Assembly (NCBI GenBank): GCA_021325515.1
Contig: JAJPHC010000037.1
Span: 124,001-188,000, forward strand
DNA from: Acidobacteriota bacterium
GTDB taxonomy: Bacteria > Acidobacteriota > Thermoanaerobaculia > Gp7-AA8
Reading direction: 5' to 3'
Length of the DNA: 64,000 nucleotides
Of the stretch, positions 58,779 to 64,000 are shown in pieces. Numbering within the stretch: position 1 is the stretch's first letter; every line of letters begins with the position of its first letter. The notes beneath the pieces are model-generated. The model did not search any database, was not told the origin of the DNA, and saw only the letters and a list, made by a program, of their open reading frames with translations. The position numbers were made by a program, and so were the translations under genes.

Positions 58779-59278
58779 ATGTGATCGAGTTGCCGGAGTC
58801 GTGGCGCGGGCGCGCGATTCTCGTCGATGGCGAGCCGCCGGAGTTCGAGACGCCTGCCTCGTTCAAGCTGGAGAAGCGCCGCCGTGAGTGGATGCTCAGC
58901 CGCGGCGCCGCGGCGCTCCTTCCCGATCTCCCCTTCGTTTCGTTCTCACACTCGGCTCCCTACGCTGCGGCGGCCAGAGACGCCGTGCCGGTCGGCATCG
59001 ACGTCCAAGTCATCCGGACCGTCAGCGAGCGGGCCGCGCATCTCTTCCTCACCGAGCGTGAAGAAGAGGCCATGCAGCGCTGCTCGATCTCTAACCGGCT
59101 GCTGCACTTCTGGTGTGCAAAGGAAGCGGAGTGGAAGCGCCGCGGCGGAACGACGGTCACGCTGAAGATGACGCCGCTCGAACTGCTCGCCGAGTACGAG
59201 CGAGGCTTGCGCTTCGATCTCGCGGAGACGGTGCAGATCGGCGACGTCATCGTCGCGCTTACTTCCCCCACTCCTTGA
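58775..59278 (+). CDS. 4'-phosphopantetheinyl transferase-like protein
   Basis: A 167-residue member of the PPTase superfamily, which loads phosphopantetheine onto carrier proteins. The two conserved blocks are present: VPVGIDVQVIR (V-G-x-D metal motif) and HFWCAKEAEWKRRGG (W-x-x-K-E-x-x-x-K). An upstream SFSHSAPYAAAA segment is the usual His-containing strand. It is short, between AcpS (about 120) and Sfp (about 225) types. No carrier-protein or synthase gene is nearby. It is coupled to the large membrane protein by a 4-bp overlap, and its 3' end overlaps the convergent TPR gene by 20 bp. Confidence 0.82.
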   Translation: MNVIELPESWRGRAILVDGEPPEFETPASFKLEKRRREWMLSRGAAALLPDLPFVSFSHSAPYAAAARDAVPVGIDVQVIRTVSERAAHLFLTEREEEAMQRCSISNRLLHFWCAKEAEWKRRGGTTVTLKMTPLELLAEYERGLRFDLAETVQIGDVIVALTSPTP

Positions 59279-60110
59279 GCAGCCTCTTCGCATCCTCCGT
59301 CGCCGCGGCCATCTCGACTTCGTACGCCGGATCGTTCGGCGCGGCGATCGCCGCCTTCAGCATCTGCGTCGCCTGCGGCTTCGTGTCGCTGTCGTTGTCG
59401 ACCATTGCCTCGGCGAGAAAAACGATCGTGATCTTGTTCTTCGGGTCGATCTTCAGCGACTCGTTGAGGTACTTCACCGCCTCCTTGTCCGAGGCCCAGC
59501 CGGTGACGAACGGCACGTGCGGCGTCTGATTGTGGAGGCGGCCGAGGACGCGAGCGGGTCCGCCGCCTTCGAGAGCGGGATTGATCAGCATGGCGATCGT
59601 CGACTCGCGCTTGATGCGATCGGCAGCTCCTTCGCGCACCGCCGCCATCTTGCCGTAGGCGAGTGCCCACTCGCCCCAGTTCACGGAATCCCAGAAGAAG
59701 ATCTCGCCGGCTCCCGGGATCGCGCGCGCTGAATCAGCGATCTGTTTCTCCGTCGCCTTGCTCACGGACGTGATGCCTTTCGCGCGCAACGCCTTGTCGA
59801 GCACCGCGAGCGCGGCATCGCCGGCCTGCTTCCCTTTCGCGTACACATCGCGCTTCTCGGCCGTGGAGGAAGCTGCGTAGGCACCTTTGAAGCGGAGTGC
59901 GCGCAGCAGTTTCCATCTCGCTTCGAGATCGTTCGGATTCGCGGCGGCGGCCTTCTCGTACGCTGCGATCGCCGCGTCGATGTGCGCGGCCTTCGCGTGG
60001 CCCGCGCTCGAGCCCTCCGCGCGAATCGACCACTGCTGATCCCCTTCCGCGATTTGTGCGCAGAGAGGCGTTGCGACGAGCAGAAGTGTTGCGGCCAGAA
60101 TTCGTTTCAT
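59259..60110 (-). CDS. Exported TPR protein
   Basis: A 283-residue protein with signal peptide MKRILAATLLLVATPLCA. TPR-like helices fill the rest: HIDAAIAAYEKAAAANPNDLE, then ALAYGKMAAVREGAADRI and EAVKYLNESLKIDPKNKITI, VEMAAATEDAKRLLKEWG. The overall shape is close to the TRAP-transporter T-component (TatT) proteins, which are periplasmic TPR rings, but no TRAP transporter genes are here. It is convergent with the PPTase gene and divergent from the chalcone-isomerase-like gene, with paired -10 boxes between. Confidence 0.7.
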   Translation of the reverse strand: MKRILAATLLLVATPLCAQIAEGDQQWSIRAEGSSAGHAKAAHIDAAIAAYEKAAAANPNDLEARWKLLRALRFKGAYAASSTAEKRDVYAKGKQAGDAALAVLDKALRAKGITSVSKATEKQIADSARAIPGAGEIFFWDSVNWGEWALAYGKMAAVREGAADRIKRESTIAMLINPALEGGGPARVLGRLHNQTPHVPFVTGWASDKEAVKYLNESLKIDPKNKITIVFLAEAMVDNDSDTKPQATQMLKAAIAAPNDPAYEVEMAAATEDAKRLLKEWGK

Positions 60111-60116
60111 GGTCGA

Positions 60117-60163
60117 AGTTTATCCGGTGTCGGCGCTGATCCCCGCTGCGCTCGGGATAAACT
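60117..60163. promoter_or_regulatory. Divergent promoter pair with identical -10 words
   Basis: GGATAAACT occurs at 60155-60163 on the + strand and at 60117-60125 on the - strand, facing away from each other. Leftwards, TAAACT is 6 nt before the TPR start (60110), implying a leaderless mRNA. Rightwards, it precedes a leader with a GAGGAGG ribosome site before 60185. Confidence 0.5.
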
Positions 60164-60184
60164 GTGAACATCAGAGGAGGTCTC

Positions 60185-60739
60185 ATGCATCGCACAGCCC
60201 GGACGTTGCTCGCATTCGCTTTCGCACTGCCGCTGATCGCCGCCACGATTGCCGACGTAAATCTCGACAACAGCGTTGCGGTCAACGGACAGAATCTCGT
60301 CTTCAACGGCGGAGGAATCCGCAAGAAGTTTTTCATCAAGGTCTACGTAGGCGCGCTCTATCTGCCGGCGAAGAACAACAACCCTGCGGCGATCATCGCC
60401 GCCGACGCGCCGCGCCGCCAGGTGATGCACTTCCTCTACAGCGTCTCGAAGGATCAGATGTGCGAGGCGTGGAGTGAAGGTCTCGAGGCGAACACGCCGA
60501 ACGCCTCCGCCGAAGTGAAGGGCTCGTTCAAGACGCTCTGCTCGCTGATGGAAGCAATCCCGAAAGGCAATCGCCTCATCCTGACCTATGTGCCGGGAAC
60601 CGGAACGACCGTCGAAGTGAACGGCAAGATGAAGGGAACTCTGCCGGGCAAAGCGACCGCCGACGCGATCCTCGCCACCTGGATCGGACCAAAGCCAGGC
60701 CCCGGAGAGGACTTCAAGGCTGCGGTACTGGGCAAGTAG
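60185..60739 (+). CDS. Chalcone isomerase-like exported protein
   Basis: A 184-residue protein with a signal peptide (MHRTARTLLAFAFALPLIAA) and a chalcone-isomerase-like fold (CHI domain): VNGQNLVFNGGGIRKKFF, then IKVYVGALYLPAKNNN, WSEGLEANTPNA and LILTYVPGTGTTVEVNGK, GTLPGKATADAILATWIG. Bacterial members are periplasmic and thought to bind lipids or fatty acids rather than isomerise flavonoids. The start at 60185 has GAGGAGG four bases upstream; an earlier in-frame ATG at 60164 overlaps the -10 region. It is followed by the 7-nt inverted repeat. Confidence 0.85.
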   Translation: MHRTARTLLAFAFALPLIAATIADVNLDNSVAVNGQNLVFNGGGIRKKFFIKVYVGALYLPAKNNNPAAIIAADAPRRQVMHFLYSVSKDQMCEAWSEGLEANTPNASAEVKGSFKTLCSLMEAIPKGNRLILTYVPGTGTTVEVNGKMKGTLPGKATADAILATWIGPKPGPGEDFKAAVLGK

Positions 60740-60766
60740 GTTCTGAACGTCGAGCGATGTGACTTC

Positions 60767-60949
60767 GGAACGATGAACGATGAACGATGAACGATGAACA
60801 GGGAACGATGAACGATGAACAGGGAACGATGAACGATGAACAAGGAACGTGGCCCTGGCCATGTTTCTCCCTCGTCCCATGTTCATCGTTCATCGTTCAT
60901 CGTTCATCGTTCATCGTTCTCCAACATCGTTCATCGTTCATCGTTCCCT
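60767..60949. repeat. Inverted arrays of a 7-nt unit (ATGAACG)
   Basis: It lies 27 nt after the chalcone-isomerase-like stop. The left arm (60767-60849) is ATGAACG units interspersed with a 14-nt double unit ending AGGGAACG. The right arm (60879-60949) is the reverse complement, with one interruption. Loop region about 30 nt. The arms could form an imperfect stem of roughly 70 bp. Since 7 nt repeats in all frames without stops, it creates false reading frames rich in FIVHRSS. Confidence 0.85.
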
Positions 60950-60977
60950 TGGCACGTCGGTTGAACTCAGCAATGGC

Positions 60978-61301
60978 GTGAAGAGGATCGCGCTGACGGC
61001 TGCTTTGCTCTCGTTGCTCTCCTGTCGAGGCGAGGCGCCGCCGCGCGATTATCAGAACAACCCACCTGCGATGACGCATCCGGTGACGAAGAAATCGGAT
61101 GCGCCGTCGCAGAACGGGATGCCCGGTCCTTCGCCTGAACCGAGCAGCGGCGCGGAAGGAACCTCAGCGCCCTACCAGCCGAAGAGTGCGACGTCGCCGA
61201 CGACGACGATGAAGGATCAGGCGCCGATCGACGATCCGCAGCACGCAACGCAGACGACCGCGACCGCATCGACCGGGACCGCTCTCGCGCAGAAGCCGTG
61301 A
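60978..61301 (+). CDS. Small Ser/Thr/Pro-rich lipoprotein
   Basis: A 107-residue protein from GTG 60978. The opening VKRIALTAALLSLLSC gives a lipoprotein signal with lipobox LLSC, so the mature protein is membrane-anchored. The remainder is low-complexity (Pro, Ser, Thr, Gln, Ala; for example QPKSATSPTTTMKDQAPID) and appears disordered. Upstream in-frame codons run into the 7-nt repeat and are not used here. No function can be assigned. Confidence 0.6.
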   Translation: MKRIALTAALLSLLSCRGEAPPRDYQNNPPAMTHPVTKKSDAPSQNGMPGPSPEPSSGAEGTSAPYQPKSATSPTTTMKDQAPIDDPQHATQTTATASTGTALAQKP

Positions 61302-61305
61302 GGGG

Positions 61306-61332
61306 TTGCAACCGCAAATCCCCACATACAAT
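61306..61332 (+). promoter_or_regulatory. Possible promoter for fmt
   Basis: TTGCAA (61306-61311), a 15-bp spacer and TACAAT (61327-61332) precede the TTG start of fmt (61342) by 9 nt, again implying a leaderless transcript. Confidence 0.4.
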
Positions 61333-61341
61333 GCACTCACT

Positions 61342-62184
61342 TTGCGCATCGTCTTTCTCGGCACGCCCGGCTTTGCAGTTCCCACGTTGGAGGCGCTCGC
61401 GCGCGAGCATGAGATCGCTCTGGTTGTCGCGCAGCCCGACAAGCCTGCCGGCCGCGGGATGAAGATGCATGCGCCGGCCGTCGCGCAAAAGGCGAAGGAG
61501 CTCGGCCTGACGCTCATTCAGCCGCCGAAGATTCGCGAAGGACTCGACGCGATTCGTGATGCGAAGCCGGACATCGGGATCGTCGTCGCCTACGGAAAAA
61601 TTCTGCCGAAGGCACTCCTCGACATTCCGCGGCAGGGCTTCCTCAACATCCACGGCTCCATCCTGCCGAAGTACCGCGGCGCCGCGCCGATCCAGCGTGC
61701 CATCGAACATGGCGAGATCGAAACCGGCGTCACGATCATGCGCGTCGATGAAGAGCTCGATCATGGCGCGATCATCGCCATCGAGAAGACGCCGATCGGT
61801 CCCGATGAACGAACGCCGTCGCTCGCCGACCGTCTCTCGGTGATCGGCGCAGAGGCGCTGCTGAAAACGTTGCGCGCTTCATGGACGGAGACGGAACAGG
61901 ACCACGCGGCTGCGACGTTCGCGCCGAAGATCGAGAAGAGCGAGTCGCAGATCTCGTGGAGCGAGCCCGCTCGCCGGATCTACGACAAGTTCCGCGCGTT
62001 CTATCCCTGGCCGGGTGTGAACGCCGGCGAGCTGAAGCTGATCGAGCTCGCGCGCGCGGAGAGCACGGAGGAAGGCGTCCTCGTGGAGTGTGGCGAAGGC
62101 GCATTGCGCGTGATCTCCGTGCAGCGGCCAGGAAAAGCGCCGGTACGCGCGGCCGATTACATCCGCGGCGGCGGCACGTTGTGA
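61342..62184 (+). CDS. fmt: Methionyl-tRNA formyltransferase
   Basis: A 280-residue enzyme that formylates initiator Met-tRNA using 10-formyl-THF. The TTG at 61342 is chosen since it directly precedes RIVFLGTPGFAVPTLEALA, the conserved start. Catalytic residues are intact: Asn and His in FLNIHGSILPKYRGAAPIQ and Asp in RVDEELDHGAI. The C-terminal OB-like domain follows (IYDKFRAFYPWPGV, then GEGALRVISVQ). It is a little shorter than the E. coli protein (315). The stop overlaps rsmB by GTGA, the common fmt-rsmB arrangement. Confidence 0.95.
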   Translation: MRIVFLGTPGFAVPTLEALAREHEIALVVAQPDKPAGRGMKMHAPAVAQKAKELGLTLIQPPKIREGLDAIRDAKPDIGIVVAYGKILPKALLDIPRQGFLNIHGSILPKYRGAAPIQRAIEHGEIETGVTIMRVDEELDHGAIIAIEKTPIGPDERTPSLADRLSVIGAEALLKTLRASWTETEQDHAAATFAPKIEKSESQISWSEPARRIYDKFRAFYPWPGVNAGELKLIELARAESTEEGVLVECGEGALRVISVQRPGKAPVRAADYIRGGGTL

Positions 62185-63290
62185 GCGAGCGTCAGCGAGC
62201 TCTTGCGATTCTCCGGAGGATCGAGCGCGAATCGTCATTCGCTGCGCCGCTTCTCGCCGGCGAGACCGGATTCATCCGCACGCTCGTCCTCGGCGTCCTT
62301 CGCTGGCGCTCGCGCCTCGACTTTTCGATCGACTCGCTGGCCAAGCGCGAGATCGAGCCGGAGATCCGCGATGTCCTTCGCACCGGCGCCTACCAGCTCG
62401 GCTACATGGATGTTGCGAAGTACGCCGCGGTGGCGGAGTCCGTCGATCTCGCGCCGAAGCGTGCCCGCGGATTCGTGAATGCGATTCTGCGCCGCATCGC
62501 CGATGGAAAGGCGCCGCAGCCGAAGGATCTCGCGACGCGAACGGCACATCCGCAATGGCTGATCGATCGCTGGACGCGAATGTACGGAGCCGAGCGGACG
62601 GCGCGCATCGCCGAGGCGAATCAGCAGCTTTCGTATCCGGACGTGTTCAGCGAAGTGGCGCCGCCGGACAGCGAGCCGTCGCCGCTCGTTCCGAACATGT
62701 GGAGACTGCGCGGCTCGAGCGCGCAGGTCGCCGGCCATGTGCTCGATGAGGGGAGCGCGCTCATTGCGTCGATCGCCGCAGCGACGAGCGATGACGTGCT
62801 CGATCTCGCAGCGGCGCCGGGCGGCAAGACGCTCGTGATGCGGGCGCGCGGCGCGCGCGTGGTCAGCAACGACCTCTCGTTCACGCGGCTCCGCATGCTG
62901 CGCGGAAACGTGGTCGTGAGTGATGGCCGCAAGCCGCCGTTCCGCCGGCGCTTCCGCACGGTTCTTCTCGATGCGCCCTGCAGCGCCACAGGAACCATCC
63001 GCAAGAATCCCGAACTGAAGTGGCGGCTTCGCGAAGAAGATCTGCCCGCGTTTGCACGGCTCCAGCGCGAGCTTCTTCAGTCGGCCATGCAGCTCGCGGC
63101 AGAGCTCGTCGTTTACTCGACATGCTCGCTCGAACCGGAAGAGAACGACGACGTCGTTCATGGCATCGAGCGATGCGACATCGCGCGATTCGCGCCCGAG
63201 GGCGCACAGCCGTGGATCGAGGGAGACGTGCTGCGGTTGACGCCCGAGTCGGGCGCGGATGGGTTCACCGCGTTCGTGCTGAAGGTGTAG
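62181..63290 (+). CDS. rsmB: 16S rRNA m5C967 methyltransferase
   Basis: A 369-residue RsmB. An N-terminal NusB-like helical domain (1-130: SERQRALAILRRIERES, RLDFSIDSLAKREIEPEIR, RTGAYQLGYMDVAKYAAVAESV) precedes the SAM domain: VLDLAAAPGGKTLVM, NDLSFTRLRML, VLLDAPCSATGTIRKNPELKW and the catalytic-Cys block VYSTCSLEPEEND. It is shorter than E. coli RsmB (429), mainly between these domains. The GTG start overlaps the fmt stop, so the two are translationally coupled. Confidence 0.93.
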   Translation: MSERQRALAILRRIERESSFAAPLLAGETGFIRTLVLGVLRWRSRLDFSIDSLAKREIEPEIRDVLRTGAYQLGYMDVAKYAAVAESVDLAPKRARGFVNAILRRIADGKAPQPKDLATRTAHPQWLIDRWTRMYGAERTARIAEANQQLSYPDVFSEVAPPDSEPSPLVPNMWRLRGSSAQVAGHVLDEGSALIASIAAATSDDVLDLAAAPGGKTLVMRARGARVVSNDLSFTRLRMLRGNVVVSDGRKPPFRRRFRTVLLDAPCSATGTIRKNPELKWRLREEDLPAFARLQRELLQSAMQLAAELVVYSTCSLEPEENDDVVHGIERCDIARFAPEGAQPWIEGDVLRLTPESGADGFTAFVLKV

Positions 63291-63305
63291 TGCCGGTTTG
63301 TCGGC

Positions 63306-63326
63306 GGACAAGCTGAGAGCTTGTCC
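63306..63326. repeat. 9-bp palindrome after rsmB, BIME-type word
   Basis: GGACAAGCT (63306-63314) and AGCTTGTCC (63318-63326) flank GAG, and TACACTA follows (63327-63333). Reading it in reverse gives TAGTGTAGGACA, the word that begins the palindrome doublet at 55604. It lies 15 nt after the rsmB stop and just before the GH15 gene. Confidence 0.6.
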
Positions 63327-63339
63327 TACACTACGCGTC

Positions 63340-64000
63340 ATGCCGCGCGACCTTGTTATCGGCAACGGCTCGCTCCTCATCGCGTTCGATGCCCACTACC
63401 GTCTGGCCGACTTCTACTTCCCTCACGTCGGCATGGAGAATCACGCCGCCGCGCGCTTTCGTTTCGGAGTTCGCGTCGACGGTGTTCACTCCTGGATCGA
63501 AGACACCGCCTGGAAAAAGACGCTCGCCTATCTCCGCGAGACGCTCGTCACCGATGTGACGTGTCAGAACGAAGAGCTGGGGATTCGTCTGCGCTGTTAC
63601 GACACGGTCGACTCCGACGCGAACGTCTATGTCCGCAAGATCGTCGTGCACAACCTCGGCGATGCGAAGCGGGAGATCAAGCTCTTCCTGCACCACGACT
63701 TCGGCATTTATGGCCACGCCGTCGGCGATACCGCGATGTATGACCCGGCGACGCGCAGCCTCATTCACTACAAGGCCAACCGCTACTTCCTGATCAACAC
63801 GGATGGTGGAATTGCCGAGTACGCCTGCGGGCGCAGCGGGCTTGCGGGATCCGAAGGCACGTGGCGCGATGCGGAGGACGGCACCTTGTCGATGACGCCG
63901 ATCGCGCAGGGAGCGGTCGACTCGACGTTCGCGATTCCGATCACGCTCGAGCCGTCCGCCAGCCACACCGTGACGTACTGGGTCTGCGCCGGCCGCAAGT
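63340..64000 (+). CDS. Glycoside hydrolase family 15 protein, N-terminal part
   Basis: The first 220 residues of a gene that continues beyond the window. ATG 63340 starts MPRDLVIGNGSLLIAFD, followed by YFPHVGMENHAAARFRF and KIVVHNLGDAKREIKLFLHH, DFGIYGHAVGDTAMYDPATR and KANRYFLINTDGGI. This is the N-terminal beta-supersandwich domain of prokaryotic GH15 enzymes (glucoamylase, glucodextranase or trehalase type). The catalytic alpha/alpha barrel would lie to the right and is not seen, so the substrate cannot be named. A role in glucan use would fit with glgA at 37573. There is no signal peptide, so the enzyme is probably cytoplasmic. Confidence 0.82.
   Translation, partial: MPRDLVIGNGSLLIAFDAHYRLADFYFPHVGMENHAAARFRFGVRVDGVHSWIEDTAWKKTLAYLRETLVTDVTCQNEELGIRLRCYDTVDSDANVYVRKIVVHNLGDAKREIKLFLHHDFGIYGHAVGDTAMYDPATRSLIHYKANRYFLINTDGGIAEYACGRSGLAGSEGTWRDAEDGTLSMTPIAQGAVDSTFAIPITLEPSASHTVTYWVCAGRK

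Noticed and set aside
60787-60981. Frames with FIVHRSS heptapeptide repeats on both strands at the ATGAACG array
   Set aside because: A 7-nt unit makes a 21-nt, 7-residue repeat in all frames. The real lipoprotein starts at GTG 60978 after the array.

Overview
This window looks like a contiguous piece of chromosome from a GC-rich Gram-negative bacterium, most probably an uncultured member of the Acidobacteriota (for example the Thermoanaerobaculia or a relative). The Gram-negative call rests on the lipid A/Kdo gene set at 45113-49151. The phylum call is inference from protein style: a VWFA-related secreted protein, a giant carboxypeptidase-regulatory-like repeat protein, several membrane sensor kinases and TPR lipoproteins. 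No rRNA, CRISPR array, transposase or phage gene was seen. Genes are tightly packed, and many neighbours overlap by ATGA or GTGA.

Layout. 1-7540: EcsC-like, FmdB-like and TPR/BamE-like lipoprotein genes, a GAF protein with a Pro/Ala linker, a lytic transglycosylase, and a VWA protein facing it across a large tandem-repeat hairpin. 7610-11552: a phosphatase plus a complete phosphorylated serine pathway (serB-like, class V aminotransferase, serA). 11574-15655: an aldo/keto reductase, a NarL-type two-component pair and an FNR-like regulator. 15667-15836: tRNA-Arg(TCT) and tRNA-Pro(TGG). 16383-18357: a Nudix hydrolase converging on an NHEJ pair (Ku and a stand-alone LigD 3'-phosphoesterase). 18450-28537: a CHASE3 kinase, a secreted metalloprotease, an unknown protein and a 1329-residue repeat protein. 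28627-36498: a TIGR02757-type protein, a PDZ-containing kinase with an NtrC-type regulator, and an M14 peptidase. 36507-36710: a strongly structured intergenic RNA candidate with its own terminator. 36754-41227: a MEMO-like protein, glycogen synthase, free-methionine-sulfoxide reductase, a MerR-like regulator and two membrane proteins. 41323-45061: hypF, a hypC-like stub, a formyltransferase-like protein and hypB. 45113-49151: waaA-lpxK-lpxL-waaF (transcribed leftwards). 49256-55610: hflX, an acetyltransferase and a haem operon (ccsA/hemX-like, hemA, hemC, fused cobA-hemD). 55689-64000: a large membrane protein with a PPTase, a TPR protein, a chalcone-isomerase-like protein, a lipoprotein, fmt, rsmB and the start of a GH15 glycosidase.

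The most unusual signals are non-coding. Four loci (5636, 23766, 29467, 45061) carry arrays of a 9-nt unit of the form ATGGGACNN placed directly at + strand stop codons. Three of them carry a matching inverted array, so the transcript could fold into a hairpin of roughly 40-60 bp. A fifth locus (60767) has the same architecture built from a different 7-nt unit, ATGAACG. A second class of short palindromes (33905, 51922, 55604, 63306) also sits just after stop codons, and two of these share the word AGTGTAGGACA. The other leading candidates are the branched RNA at 36507-36710 and the odd hydrogenase-maturation cluster. That cluster has a CRP/FNR-type dyad upstream, a 27-codon hypC stub, a formyltransferase homologue lacking two catalytic residues, and no hydrogenase genes in view. 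All assignments come from reading the sequence by eye; no database search was run.
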